Assembly (NCBI GenBank): GCA_021773035.1
Contig: JAJFKU010000016.1
Coordinates: 1 to 64,000 of the forward strand
Reading direction: 5' to 3'
DNA: 64,000 nt
Origin: Woeseiaceae bacterium
GTDB lineage: Bacteria; Pseudomonadota; Gammaproteobacteria; Steroidobacterales; Woeseiaceae
Shown here: piece by piece, positions 10,408 to 20,462 of the stretch
Position numbering within the stretch: the stretch's first letter is position 1
Layout: each line of letters opens with the position of its first letter
Made by a program: the position numbers and the translations under genes
Notes under the pieces: model-generated
The model's input: the letters and a program-made list of their open reading frames with translations, nothing else
Database searches by the model: none
What the model was told of the DNA's origin: nothing

Positions 10408-12989
10408 TGCGCTCCTTCGGCTAACACGGTGCTATCCGTTGCCCCCGTTGTATTTTTTACAGTGGGAAAGAACCAGCGCGACATCAGACTCATCAGGGCC
10501 GGCAACAACAGCAGGGTACCCAGCCCGGAAATAGCCATGATCGCGGCCATAAATGCGCCTACCGTAACGTAGGGTACGAGCGACGCGAAAAACAGCGGCG
10601 TGAAACCAAGCGCGATAACGATCGCATTGCGTGCAATGGCCCGCGCCGGCTCTTCGAATATCTGCGCTGCCGCGGCGGCAAAGGAGCCCAACTCGTCGAC
10701 GAGCGTGCGCATTCTCTGAATAAAGTGAATGGCAAAGTCGACTGACAAACCCAGGGTTAGCGACGATAAGACGGCAATCGGCATGTCGTAGTACTTACCG
10801 CTCCAGCCTATCAGCCCGTACACCGCAAGAATGGTGACGGTAAGCGGCACCATCGCCAGTAGTCCAAACGATGGTGATCGAAACAACAGCGCCATCATGA
10901 AAAACACCATGACGAACGCACCCAGCAGGCTCTTCAGCATGCCCGCCACCATCTCGTCCTGCCACACCACGTTAATATAGGTTTTTCCGGCCCAACGGCC
11001 CGTCACACCACTCGGCAAGGGATTATCGGTGACGTAACGACTCATCGCCGCTATCACCTCGCTCATATCCTGATTGTCGCCACTCTTGAGCTGAACCCAG
11101 ATTGCCGTCGAACGAAAGTCCGGCGTTACCATGTGCCACAGGTCCTGCGGTCGATGCGAAGACTGAAACTGCAGCAGGGTTTGCGCAACGGCCGGAGACG
11201 TCGCCGGAACGCGATAGTCGGCGGCATCGCCGCCGAACAGCTCACGATTGACGACTTTCACGACATCCGGCAACGCGTTCGTCTTTCCGACCCCTCCTGT
11301 CTTCATCAGTGCGATCTGCAGCGATTCAACCAGATGCAAGGCTTCGGGGTTCTGAAAGTACTTACTGTCTGTCTGCGCCTTCTCGGCCAGGTTCATGAGA
11401 CTCTCAAGCGGCTCGGCGCCCTGCTCCGAGTCGAACAGCAAATCGTCAACGACCGCGATTATCGAGTCGAAGTAGCGCGGTATATCGCCGGCATCATCAC
11501 CGATGCGTTCGCGCAACTCAGTGACGTCTGCACCGTCTCGCTGCGCGTCGCCCGCGAGCACGGCTGCCGCACTTTTGAACTCGTCGATCTCGCCATCCGC
11601 CGCATGCTCGAGCACAAAAAATGCGTCGTAAGTCCCGGCGAAGTGTTCGTTCAGAACCCGGTCTGCAATGCGGATGCTGTGCGATTCCTTGAACCAGCGT
11701 ACCGGGTTGTCGTTGATCTGAATCTGCACAACACCGGCGACGCTCGCCGCAAGAACGCCAACGGCGATAATCGTAACGAGCCTGCCGCGCCCGAATGCAA
11801 ACCGTCCCGCCGCACGCAGGCCACTCGCCAACGGCGTATCGGCATCGCTACCTGCCTTCAGTCTTGCGAGACCCGCCAGACTTTCCGGCGTCATCCGTAC
11901 GACGTAGGCCGGAATGAATGCCATGGTGACAACAAAAGCCAGCAGCACACCGAATGCCACAAAGGCACCGAATATTTGCACGGGAGGAATTGGCGTCAGC
12001 AACAGCGATGCGAAACCCACGCTTGTGGTTAAGGAAGTGAACAGCATCGGCTTATACAGATGACCGACGACGCGTTCGATGCTTTGCCGGACGCTTTTTT
12101 CAGGATCGTACTCATCCGCGAACTCCGACATGATGTGCACGGAGTCAACCACGGCAATCGGCATCAGGAAAATCGGGATCATGGAACTCATGATGTGGAC
12201 AGTGAAACCGAGCCCGACCAGCAAGCCCATCGTGACTATGACCGTGATCATCGCAACGATCATGGGCGCCAGCACGAGCCGGGCGTTTCTGAAGAAGTAC
12301 CACATCAGCAAGAAAATCATCAGCCCGGCCAACGGCGCAGAGATGGCCATCTGCTGGAACATCTGAACACCAAACGTATCTTCCGCAACCGGAAGACCCG
12401 TGATGTGGAAGTCATCCTCGCCCTGCAGCTGATCGGCGAGCTCCCGGATCTCCAGCGAAATCGGATAGCTGAGGTCTTTGCTTTCGATCGGCACATATAC
12501 CGCGGCTGCCTGCCCGTCTTCCGAGACCAGCGTATTCATCAACAACGGCAGTCTTTCGACCGCTGATCGGATGCCGGCAGCCGCTGCCTCGTCCTGCGGC
12601 GCTTCCTTCATCATCCAGGCAAAGCGAATCTCGCCGGACTCACCCTGAGTGATGTTGTCCGACACCGCCAATGACATGACATCGGGTGGAATTACGCCGT
12701 CAATCGCCAGGATGTCGCTGCTGAGCTGGTGTAGAGCGCTCAGAGTCGTTTTGTTGTAGATACCCTTGTCGTTGACGATGCCAACAACAATCGCATCATG
12801 CAGTGCAAAACGTTCTTCGACGAGATCGTTGAAGACCCGGTCTGACTGGGTGGGCGGCAGCATATTTTCAGGATCGGTATCAATATGAATGCGCGGCAGT
12901 TGCGCCGCGAAAATCAGTGACAGCAATCCAGCCAGGACATAGATTACCCGCGGGCGTTTGATCGCCAGCAATGCGATGCTGTTCTTCAT
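10404..12989 (-). CDS. RND/MMPL superfamily exporter
   Basis: Two SSD-like membrane domains (SLTLGLSVDFAIHFIQR; MPIAVVDSVHIMSEF); start at MKNSIALLAIKRPR. Confidence 0.92.
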   Translation of the reverse strand: MKNSIALLAIKRPRVIYVLAGLLSLIFAAQLPRIHIDTDPENMLPPTQSDRVFNDLVEERFALHDAIVVGIVNDKGIYNKTTLSALHQLSSDILAIDGVIPPDVMSLAVSDNITQGESGEIRFAWMMKEAPQDEAAAAGIRSAVERLPLLMNTLVSEDGQAAAVYVPIESKDLSYPISLEIRELADQLQGEDDFHITGLPVAEDTFGVQMFQQMAISAPLAGLMIFLLMWYFFRNARLVLAPMIVAMITVIVTMGLLVGLGFTVHIMSSMIPIFLMPIAVVDSVHIMSEFADEYDPEKSVRQSIERVVGHLYKPMLFTSLTTSVGFASLLLTPIPPVQIFGAFVAFGVLLAFVVTMAFIPAYVVRMTPESLAGLARLKAGSDADTPLASGLRAAGRFAFGRGRLVTIIAVGVLAASVAGVVQIQINDNPVRWFKESHSIRIADRVLNEHFAGTYDAFFVLEHAADGEIDEFKSAAAVLAGDAQRDGADVTELRERIGDDAGDIPRYFDSIIAVVDDLLFDSEQGAEPLESLMNLAEKAQTDSKYFQNPEALHLVESLQIALMKTGGVGKTNALPDVVKVVNRELFGGDAADYRVPATSPAVAQTLLQFQSSHRPQDLWHMVTPDFRSTAIWVQLKSGDNQDMSEVIAAMSRYVTDNPLPSGVTGRWAGKTYINVVWQDEMVAGMLKSLLGAFVMVFFMMALLFRSPSFGLLAMVPLTVTILAVYGLIGWSGKYYDMPIAVLSSLTLGLSVDFAIHFIQRMRTLVDELGSFAAAAAQIFEEPARAIARNAIVIALGFTPLFFASLVPYVTVGAFMAAIMAISGLGTLLLLPALMSLMSRWFFPTVKNTTGATDSTVLAEGAQ

Positions 12990-14263
12990 CGAGCTCCCTT
13001 CAGCCGTTCCGCGCCTATCCACTTCATGATCTGCTTTTCGTAGAAAGGCTCATTCAGTCCCTGGCGCACTTTGCGCAGGAAGTACTTCTCGAACGCGATT
13101 TTCGCGAGGTGTACCCACTTGCCCTTTGCGGCGAAATTGATATTTCTGGGCGGAATCTGCGGCGACGCGATGAACGCAACACCGCTGTCGCCAAAGTCGG
13201 CCAGGCAGACCGCGTCCCAAGTAGCACGATGTGACAATGCGTCCCCCGAAATCGCGTCGTGTATGTTCTTCGCCGTCGCGGCGACCATCGACTCGATCAT
13301 GTATCCGGTCTTTGGCACACCGACCGGTAGCGGCGTCGGCCCGACCGGCGGTATCGCGATGCAGACGCCGACCGAATAGATGTTCGGATACGCCGGATTG
13401 CGCTGGAACTCATCGACGACGACGAATCCCCTGGGGTTGACGAGCCCGTCGACGTCGGCTACCACATCCACACCCTTGAAGGCCGGCAGTATCATCGCGT
13501 GACTGAATTCCAGTGAGTGCTGCCGCTTGTCGGCCCCCTCCTCGTCAACCTCGGTCAGCGCCATTTCGCCTGCGTCGATGCGATCAATTTTGGCGTTCGT
13601 AATCCAGTGAATGTGACGGTCGCGCAATTCCGACTCAAGCATACCTTTCGTATCACCCACACCATCGAGGCCAAGATGGCCGATGTATGGTTCGGGAGTT
13701 ACGAAGGTCATAGGAACACGGTCGCGCAGTTTTCGTTTACGCAGCTCGGTATCGAGAATAAACGCATATTCGTAGGCGGGGCCATAGCAGGAGGCCCCCT
13801 GGGCTGCACCCACGACTACCGGACCGGGTTTGCTTACGAGCGCTTCAAAGTCGCGCTGCGATCGCAGCGCATGACCGGTCCTGCAGATCGAGCTGGTATG
13901 TCCGTCCGGGCCCAGCCCCTCGATCTCGTCAAACGCGAGCTTCGGCCCCGTCGCAACGACAAGATAGTCATAGTCGACGACTCCACCGTCTGCCAACAGA
14001 ATCTGGTTTTTCTCCGGCAGCAGCTGACTCGCTGCCGTTGGGATAAACTCGATACCGTGTTTCTTGAATACCGGGATCAGATCAATCGTTATCTGTTGCT
14101 CTTTTCGCCAACCGACGGCAACCCAGGGGTTGGACGGCGTGAATTCGAATGTCGACTGCTCGTTGATGACGACCACACGATCTTCGCTTCCGAGCACCGA
14201 TTTGAGTTCGAATGCCTGTGAGACGCCGCCGATACCCGCGCCCAATACCACTGTTGTCACCAT
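12986..14263 (-). CDS. Sulfide:quinone oxidoreductase-like FAD-dependent pyridine nucleotide-disulfide oxidoreductase
   Basis: GAGIGG Rossmann motif, VATGPK, C-terminal SQR-like region; start at MVTTVVLG. Confidence 0.82.
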   Translation of the reverse strand: MVTTVVLGAGIGGVSQAFELKSVLGSEDRVVVINEQSTFEFTPSNPWVAVGWRKEQQITIDLIPVFKKHGIEFIPTAASQLLPEKNQILLADGGVVDYDYLVVATGPKLAFDEIEGLGPDGHTSSICRTGHALRSQRDFEALVSKPGPVVVGAAQGASCYGPAYEYAFILDTELRKRKLRDRVPMTFVTPEPYIGHLGLDGVGDTKGMLESELRDRHIHWITNAKIDRIDAGEMALTEVDEEGADKRQHSLEFSHAMILPAFKGVDVVADVDGLVNPRGFVVVDEFQRNPAYPNIYSVGVCIAIPPVGPTPLPVGVPKTGYMIESMVAATAKNIHDAISGDALSHRATWDAVCLADFGDSGVAFIASPQIPPRNINFAAKGKWVHLAKIAFEKYFLRKVRQGLNEPFYEKQIMKWIGAERLKGAR

Positions 14264-14312
14264 CGTGATTCCCCTAAGCGGATACAAAAAAGTAGACTTG
14301 CACTCAATGCTA

Positions 14313-14349
14313 TATATTCATAGTATCTAATTTAGATTGTATGAATATA
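14313..14349. promoter_or_regulatory. Long dyad, candidate ArsR/BigR/SqrR-type operator
   Basis: TATATTCATA gt ATCTAA t TTAGAT tg TATGAATATA between divergent flavoprotein and ArsR genes. Confidence 0.75.
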
Positions 14350-14383
14350 CGTAATTATCGCAGCCCGGCGGGATCAGGAAGCT

Positions 14384-14692
14384 ATGGCAAAACCTCAATT
14401 GGAATCGAATCAGCTGCGGCCGCACGCGGAGGACGCTGCGCGGCTGCTGAAAGCCATCGGCAACCCGAGTCGATTGATGATCCTTTGTACGCTGGTACAC
14501 GGCGAGTTCTCGGTAGGTGAACTGAACGACCGCGTCGATCTGTCCCAATCGACGCTGTCGCAGCATCTCGCCGTCCTTCGGCGCGAGGGCCTTGTCGAGA
14601 CACGTCGGGATGCTCAGACCATTCACTACTCGCTGCACAACGATGAAGTACGCACGCTGATGGACTGCCTGTACAAGATTTTCTGTGGCTGA
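14384..14692 (+). CDS. ArsR-family repressor, BigR/SqrR-like
   Basis: LLKAIGNPSRLMILCTL...SQSTLSQHLAVLRREGLV; two Cys (MILC, YKIFC) placed as in BigR/SqrR persulfide sensors. Confidence 0.85.
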   Translation: MAKPQLESNQLRPHAEDAARLLKAIGNPSRLMILCTLVHGEFSVGELNDRVDLSQSTLSQHLAVLRREGLVETRRDAQTIHYSLHNDEVRTLMDCLYKIFCG

Positions 14693-14810
14693 GCCTGGTA
14701 ACGTCGCGACTACGTAGTAGCCGTGATTTCGGCAGCACCTGTGGGGCTCTAGACTGGGCCGGTGTCTGGGCCGCCTCGCGCTGCCGAGCCCGCAGTCGCC
14801 GGAGTTTTGT

Positions 14811-15749
14811 ATGAAGTACAAGGATTATTACGATGTCATGGGCGTTGCCCGCGACGCCACACAGGCTGAGATCAAGCGCACCTATCGCAAACTCGCCCGT
14901 AAGTATCACCCCGACGTAAGCAAGGAAACCGACGCCGAACAACGTTTTAAGGATGTCGGCGAAGCCTATGCCGTATTGAAGGACCCTGAGAAACGGGCGT
15001 CTTACGATGAACTGGGTGCGAACTGGCAGAGCGGTCAGGAGTTTTCGCCACCGCCGGACTGGGGCTCGGGTTTTGAGTTTCGCGGCCGCGGGTTCTCTGA
15101 CGCTGACGATTACAGTGACTTTTTTTCCAGCCTGTTTGGCGAAGAATACCAGCACGCAACGGGGCAACGCAGTCATGGCACCGCGCACTCGCGAGGCGAA
15201 GACCACCACGCCAGGGTTGTGATCGATCTGGAGGACGCTTTCCAGGGCACGACTCGCAGTATCCAGCTACGGACGCCACGAATCGACGACAGTGGTCACA
15301 TGGTCACCAGTGAACGCACACTGAAGGTGAAGATTCCCAGGGGCGTTCGACCGGGGCAGCACATTCGTCTTTCCGGACAGGGGTCGCCGGGGCAGGAGCA
15401 GGCCGGTGACCTCTACCTCGAAATCGAGCTCAAGACCCATCGTATCTACCGCGTCGAGGGAAAGGACCTGTATCTGGAACTGCCGATAACTCCCTGGGAG
15501 GCCGCACTCGGGGCCCCGGTTGAATGCCCTACACCGGCAGGTGCCGTAAAGCTTGGTATTCCGCCGGCAACAACCACAGGGCACAAACTACGCCTCAAAG
15601 GACGCGGTATACCCGGTGACCCTCCCGGTGACCTCTACGCGATCGCGAAGATAACGACCCCCGCAGCCGACACCGAGGCCGCCAGGTCGTTATACCGGAA
15701 GATGCAGCAGGAGCTTCCCTACAATCCACGCAGCGAACTGGGAGTATGA
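14811..15749 (+). CDS. cbpA: DnaJ-class co-chaperone CbpA-like
   Basis: J domain with HPD (KYHPDVSKE), DnaJ C-terminal domain, no Zn-finger. Confidence 0.9.
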   Translation: MKYKDYYDVMGVARDATQAEIKRTYRKLARKYHPDVSKETDAEQRFKDVGEAYAVLKDPEKRASYDELGANWQSGQEFSPPPDWGSGFEFRGRGFSDADDYSDFFSSLFGEEYQHATGQRSHGTAHSRGEDHHARVVIDLEDAFQGTTRSIQLRTPRIDDSGHMVTSERTLKVKIPRGVRPGQHIRLSGQGSPGQEQAGDLYLEIELKTHRIYRVEGKDLYLELPITPWEAALGAPVECPTPAGAVKLGIPPATTTGHKLRLKGRGIPGDPPGDLYAIAKITTPAADTEAARSLYRKMQQELPYNPRSELGV

Positions 15750-16075
15750 CGCCAATGCAGAACGAAACACTGGGCGGCGAACTGATAGACGACGAGACAA
15801 CACTGACTATTCGCGAATTGTGCCGCGCCTGTTCGCAACAGACAGAGTGGATACTCGAACTGGTGGATGAAGGTGTGCTCGAACCGCTTGCCGGCATTGA
15901 AAAAGACATGGTTTTCTCTGCCGTTGAGCTGCGCCGGGCCCGCACCGCCATGCGCCTGCAACGCGACCTCGGCGTAAATCTTGCCGGCGTGGCACTGATC
16001 CTGGACCTGCTCGACGAAGTCGGCGCCCTGCGGCAGCTGTCAGGGAAGACCCACTATCTGGAAGTTGCTCGTTAA
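15746..16075 (+). CDS. cbpM: CbpM-like MerR-type chaperone modulator
   Basis: Adjacent/overlapping CbpA; MerR-like GVNLAGVALILDLLDEV. Confidence 0.8.
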   Translation: MTPMQNETLGGELIDDETTLTIRELCRACSQQTEWILELVDEGVLEPLAGIEKDMVFSAVELRRARTAMRLQRDLGVNLAGVALILDLLDEVGALRQLSGKTHYLEVAR

Positions 16076-16085
16076 CGGAAAACAT

Positions 16086-16496
16086 ATGCTGAGGAGAAAT
16101 CTGCAGGCCGGCGGCACCTACTTCGCGCTCGTTTTCGGCGCGGGATTCGCGCTGGCGCCACTGCGCGAGCTCTGGGCGATCCCGCGTTTTGGTGAACGTC
16201 TCGGCGAATTTCTGGAGATGCCCGTCATGCTGACGATCATCCTCTTCGCTGCACTGTGGACTGTACGCCGCTTCGTTATTCCCAACACGCCGGCATCGCG
16301 GCTGGCCGTGGGTTGCGTCGCATTCGCATTGCTGCTGGTAGCCGAGATCGGGGTTGTGCTGTGGGTACGCGGGCTCACGCTTGCCGACTACATTGCCAAT
16401 CGTGACGTCGTCACCGGCACTCTGTACCTGTTCTCACTGCTGTTATTTGCGCTTATGCCGTTTCTTATCGGCCGGTGGAGGCGAACAGACCGCTAG
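16086..16496 (+). CDS. Hypothetical integral membrane protein
   Basis: Four predicted TM segments; start at MLRRNLQAGG. Confidence 0.65.
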   Translation: MLRRNLQAGGTYFALVFGAGFALAPLRELWAIPRFGERLGEFLEMPVMLTIILFAALWTVRRFVIPNTPASRLAVGCVAFALLLVAEIGVVLWVRGLTLADYIANRDVVTGTLYLFSLLLFALMPFLIGRWRRTDR

Positions 16497-16506
16497 CGCG
16501 TTGTTT

Positions 16507-17895
16507 TCACTGCAGATCCACGCGTTGCCCCAGCTTCGCGATCGATACCGCCGCCTTATTATGATCGCGTAGTTTCAGCGCCAGCGCCTCTTGAGCCGCA
16601 GGTTCTCCGTGGACGAGGTATACCGGTGGCCGATTCCGGAAACTGGAATACCAGTCAAGCAGGTCCTTCTGATCGCCGTGAGCCGATAGACCGCCGATCG
16701 TGTGGACATGCGCCCTGACCGCATATTCGTCGCCCCACATTGTCACCGTTTTCGCGCCATCGACTAATCGGCGCCCCAATGTACCGGCGGCCTGAAAACC
16801 AACGATGACCACATGGCTTTCCGGTCGGCCGAGATTGTTCTTCAAATGATGTCGAATCCTTCCGCCGGTACACATGCCGCTACCGGCAATGATTATGGCG
16901 CCTGAGGTCTCCCGGTTTATCGCCATCGATTCTTCGGGCGACCGCGTCATTCTGAGGTTCGGCAATCGCGGCCTGAATGTATCCGTCTCAAAGAACTTCG
17001 CATCGTACAGGTCGCGGTGTTTGGCGTAGACCTCGGTAGCCTGTATTGCCATTGGACTGTCGAGGTAGATCGTCCAGTGACGCAAACCCCACTCGTCCCA
17101 GTGTTTCGAGAACAGATACAGCAGATCCTGCGTTCGCCCGACGGCGAACGAAGGAATCAGCACGTTTCCGCCCTCTTCTCGCGCCGCGGCAATGACCTGT
17201 CGGAATTCGGCCAGCGTCTCGACGAGATTACGATGCAAACGGTCGCCATAAGTGCTCTCCAGCACCACGCAGTCCGCTTCGCTCACTGTCGCCGGCGGTC
17301 GCATGACAGGGCTGTCCCTGGTGCCGAGATCGCCACTGAAGACCAGCCTGCGCTCGCGGCCGCCGTCACGGTAAATCAACTCTACGACCGCGGCGCCAAG
17401 GATATGACCTGCATCCAGGAAGCGCACACTCAAGCCCGGGACGATTTCCAGTTCATGGTCGTAGTCGACGCCGCGAAATCTCGTCAGGCAGGCCTCGGCG
17501 TCGGCTTTCGTATACAGGGGCGTAATATGGGATTCGCCGCGCTGGCGGCGTTTCTTGTTCTGCCACTCAGCGTCTCTTTCGTGCAAAAAGCCGGAGTCCG
17601 GCAGCATGATTTCGCACAACGCAACAGTCGCATGCTGCGTATAGATATTGCCGTTGAACCCCTGGCGTACCAGCAGCGGAATCCGGCCCGAGTGATCGAT
17701 GTGGGCGTGACTCAGCAGCACTGCATCGACCGCTGCCGGGTCGACCGGAAGTGCCTTGTAGTTTCGCGCTTCGTCTTCACTGCGGCCCTGAAACATCCCG
17801 CACTCGAGCAATACAACGTGATCGCCTGCATTGATCTGATACAAGGATCCGGTTACCTGCTCGGTAGCGCCGAGAAAGGTGATACTGAATGTCAC
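16507..17895 (-). CDS. Metallo-beta-lactamase-fold hydrolase, beta-CASP / RMMBL type
   Basis: SHAHIDHSGRIP, GDLGTRDSPVMRPP, SAHGDQKDLLDW. Confidence 0.93.
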   Translation of the reverse strand: MTFSITFLGATEQVTGSLYQINAGDHVVLLECGMFQGRSEDEARNYKALPVDPAAVDAVLLSHAHIDHSGRIPLLVRQGFNGNIYTQHATVALCEIMLPDSGFLHERDAEWQNKKRRQRGESHITPLYTKADAEACLTRFRGVDYDHELEIVPGLSVRFLDAGHILGAAVVELIYRDGGRERRLVFSGDLGTRDSPVMRPPATVSEADCVVLESTYGDRLHRNLVETLAEFRQVIAAAREEGGNVLIPSFAVGRTQDLLYLFSKHWDEWGLRHWTIYLDSPMAIQATEVYAKHRDLYDAKFFETDTFRPRLPNLRMTRSPEESMAINRETSGAIIIAGSGMCTGGRIRHHLKNNLGRPESHVVIVGFQAAGTLGRRLVDGAKTVTMWGDEYAVRAHVHTIGGLSAHGDQKDLLDWYSSFRNRPPVYLVHGEPAAQEALALKLRDHNKAAVSIAKLGQRVDLQ

Positions 17896-17933
17896 CGGCC
17901 GCTCACCCGCATCCGAACATCCGTGCAGCGTGC

Positions 17934-18539
17934 CTACGTCTTCTCGTAAACACCGAAGTAGACGAACGGTTTTCGGGCTCTCTGCCCCTGTGAAACATTG
18001 TCGGGCACGCGGTGTTCGACCGCATCCAGACTGCGCAGATAATCTGCAATGGCGTGTGCATCTTCGTCACTCAATATGCTGTATCCACGCCACGGCATCA
18101 CCAGACCCAGTCCGCCGCCGTGGCGGTCTTTCCCCGCGCGGATGGCATTGACAAGCTGATCGTCGCTCCAGCCGCCGATTCCGGTCTTGAGGTCCGGCGT
18201 AAGATTCGGCGCATAGAGTATCGGCGGAAAACGATACTCGAGCGGTGTCGTCAGCGCGATACCGACATCGGAGCCCGCCAGCGGCGCTTCGATGTCGGGC
18301 GTGCCAACGAGCGCCCCGTTAGTATGACAGGCGCCGCAGCCTAGCAACTCAACCATGTACTCACCGCGGCGAACGCTGTCACGGTTCGCGGGCGCGATTG
18401 CCGCGGTGTCAATCGTTGGGGCGTCCTGAATGGTTGCCGGCTTTCTTTCGATAAAACCTTCTGTCGGATCACGTGCCGTATCGGACGCACAGGCGACGAG
18501 TAGAGGTATCAGTAAGGCTGTTGACAGGCGAACTAACAT
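17934..18539 (-). CDS. Cytochrome c family lipoprotein
   Basis: CGACH haem motif, lipobox LLVAC. Confidence 0.9.
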   Translation of the reverse strand: MLVRLSTALLIPLLVACASDTARDPTEGFIERKPATIQDAPTIDTAAIAPANRDSVRRGEYMVELLGCGACHTNGALVGTPDIEAPLAGSDVGIALTTPLEYRFPPILYAPNLTPDLKTGIGGWSDDQLVNAIRAGKDRHGGGLGLVMPWRGYSILSDEDAHAIADYLRSLDAVEHRVPDNVSQGQRARKPFVYFGVYEKT

Positions 18540-18714
18540 GATTCGATCCCGTTGCGTTTACGAACGCCTATTTTTGCGCACTACCAATGGTGGGCAACAT
18601 GTCGGAAAACACGTACCACGGCCGGGTACGCATTTGTTCGGATGTCCGACAACTGTTTCGGCCGCCATTATTCAGAGAACAGGCACCGGTAATCTTTGGA
18701 GGCAGTGTCCCGCT

Positions 18715-19239
18715 ATGGCCGCGAACTTTATGGAAACACTAACAGGTGGACCTACGGTCTACATTCGACCCATTCGTCGCGACGATGTGGAACGGGAACG
18801 GCAGTTTGTCGATGGCCTTTCCGCACAGTCCAGATATAACCGTTTTCTGGCCGGCGTCAGTCACCTCACGCAGGGTGAACTTGAAAGCTTCTGCGATGTT
18901 GACCAGCACCGCAACATGGCCTTCGTCGCACTTGATCAAAGCGGTTCCGAGGATATACAGGTCGGCGTTGCCCGCTACGTCGCGAACGGCGAGCAAGCAA
19001 ATGCAGAGATCGCGGTCACCATCGCGGATGACTGGCAGGGCAAAGGGCTCGACGACGTGCTGCTGCAGCACCTGATCGACTTCGCGCGTGACAACGCAGT
19101 CGAGAGTCTTTACTCCATCGAACTGGCTAGCAACACCGCGATGCGAGCTCTTGCGCGACGGTTCGGCTTCGACTCAAGCAGGGATTTGGGCGACCCCGGG
19201 CAAATAGTCTACCGCCTGCAACTGGTCACGAAGGCCTGA
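18715..19239 (+). CDS. GNAT-family N-acetyltransferase
   Basis: IRPIRRDDVERERQFVDGLS...RYNRFL...DDWQGKGLDDVLLQHLI; start at MAANFMETL with upstream GGAGG. Confidence 0.85.
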   Translation: MAANFMETLTGGPTVYIRPIRRDDVERERQFVDGLSAQSRYNRFLAGVSHLTQGELESFCDVDQHRNMAFVALDQSGSEDIQVGVARYVANGEQANAEIAVTIADDWQGKGLDDVLLQHLIDFARDNAVESLYSIELASNTAMRALARRFGFDSSRDLGDPGQIVYRLQLVTKA

Positions 19240-19370
19240 TGTGGAAAACCACCTGTCGATCGCCGTCTATGTAATCACCGCAGCGGCCCCCCGAGGTCTA
19301 CGAATAGTGAGTCCGAAACGGTGGAGTAACAATCTCTTTATAGACTAACCAGCAAATCAAGGTATCTGGA

Positions 19371-19949
19371 ATGAACCATCGTGCCACTCTCGTAGTATTC
19401 CTGCAGAACATCCCGCTGCTTGCATTAGCCGTTGTTCTTGCGGGCTGCGTATCGATAAAGACAGGCTCTCACTACGACGAAACCGCGGACTTCTCTGCCT
19501 ACCGAACGTTCTCCTGGGTCAGCAAAACACCGTACATTTCTGCAGACAACGCGGTCCGCATCAGCCCGCTTGCCCAAAACAAGATTCAGGACGCTATTCG
19601 CGAACGGCTCGTACAGGCGGGATACACGTTTACTGAGAATCCCGCCAACGGGGATTTTCTGCTCGCCTATACGGTCGGCACGCGCGAAGAGATTCGCGTG
19701 GACTCCTACCCCGTCGCCTATCCCGGTACCTGGGGCTGGCATATCCATGGCAGCCACTACGTCATTCGCGAGGTCAGCGAACACCACTACACCAAGGGAA
19801 CACTCGGCGTCGATATCTTCGATGGACGTACTAACAAACCGATCTGGCATGGCTGGGCAGAGAAGACAATCACCGACAGTGATCGGCGTGACCCCGGTCC
19901 GGCGATCGACGAGGGCGTTAATCGGCTGTTTGAGGACTTCCCGAGATAG
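19371..19949 (+). CDS. DUF4136-like lipoprotein
   Basis: Lipobox LAGC; DFSAYRTFSW ... DGRTNKPIWHGWAEKTI. Confidence 0.85.
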   Translation: MNHRATLVVFLQNIPLLALAVVLAGCVSIKTGSHYDETADFSAYRTFSWVSKTPYISADNAVRISPLAQNKIQDAIRERLVQAGYTFTENPANGDFLLAYTVGTREEIRVDSYPVAYPGTWGWHIHGSHYVIREVSEHHYTKGTLGVDIFDGRTNKPIWHGWAEKTITDSDRRDPGPAIDEGVNRLFEDFPR

Positions 19950-19970
19950 CGCGTTGAGGAGTAAGCACGA

Positions 19971-20438
19971 ATGTCAGCAAGCGCATCAGACCGCTGGGTA
20001 AGGAAAACCTGGATTGTCGTCGCCGACGAGTCCGCCGCGGAGATTTATTCGCAGCTGGGCAGAAAAGACTCGCTGGTAGCCAAAATCGCACTCACCAATG
20101 CTGCATCACGGCAGAAACAGCGGGACATCAACTCGGACAGGGCCGGACGTTCATTCGACAGCCACGGTCAGGGGCGACATGCGCTCACAAAACAAGTCGG
20201 CCCGAAGGAGCAGGCATCGCAGCGCTTCGCGCACGACGTCGCGCACTATGTTGCCGACGGCATCATGAGAAAGGAGGCCCACAGCTACATCCTGGTCGCC
20301 GCACCAAGGTTCCTCGGCCTGCTGCGGAAAGAGTTCGTCAAGCTGTGTCCACAGGAACCTCTACTCACGATCGACAAGGAAGTTGTAGGACAGCCCGCCG
20401 CTACGGTCGCGGAGCTCATTGAAAAACACCGACGTTAA
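19971..20438 (+). CDS. Host attachment protein family
   Basis: WIVVADESAAEIY ... SYILVAAPRFLGLLRKEF. Confidence 0.8.
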   Translation: MSASASDRWVRKTWIVVADESAAEIYSQLGRKDSLVAKIALTNAASRQKQRDINSDRAGRSFDSHGQGRHALTKQVGPKEQASQRFAHDVAHYVADGIMRKEAHSYILVAAPRFLGLLRKEFVKLCPQEPLLTIDKEVVGQPAATVAELIEKHRR

Positions 20439-20462
20439 CGATTTGAAAACTGGAGCAAGACG

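Noticed and set aside
14382-15209. 275-aa antisense ORF across arsR and cbpA
   Set aside because: Overlaps two confidently assigned genes; composition is typical of a high-GC shadow frame.
19971-20438. Host attachment protein as a prophage gene
   Set aside because: This family is common in bacterial chromosomes and no capsid, tail, integrase or lysis genes are nearby.
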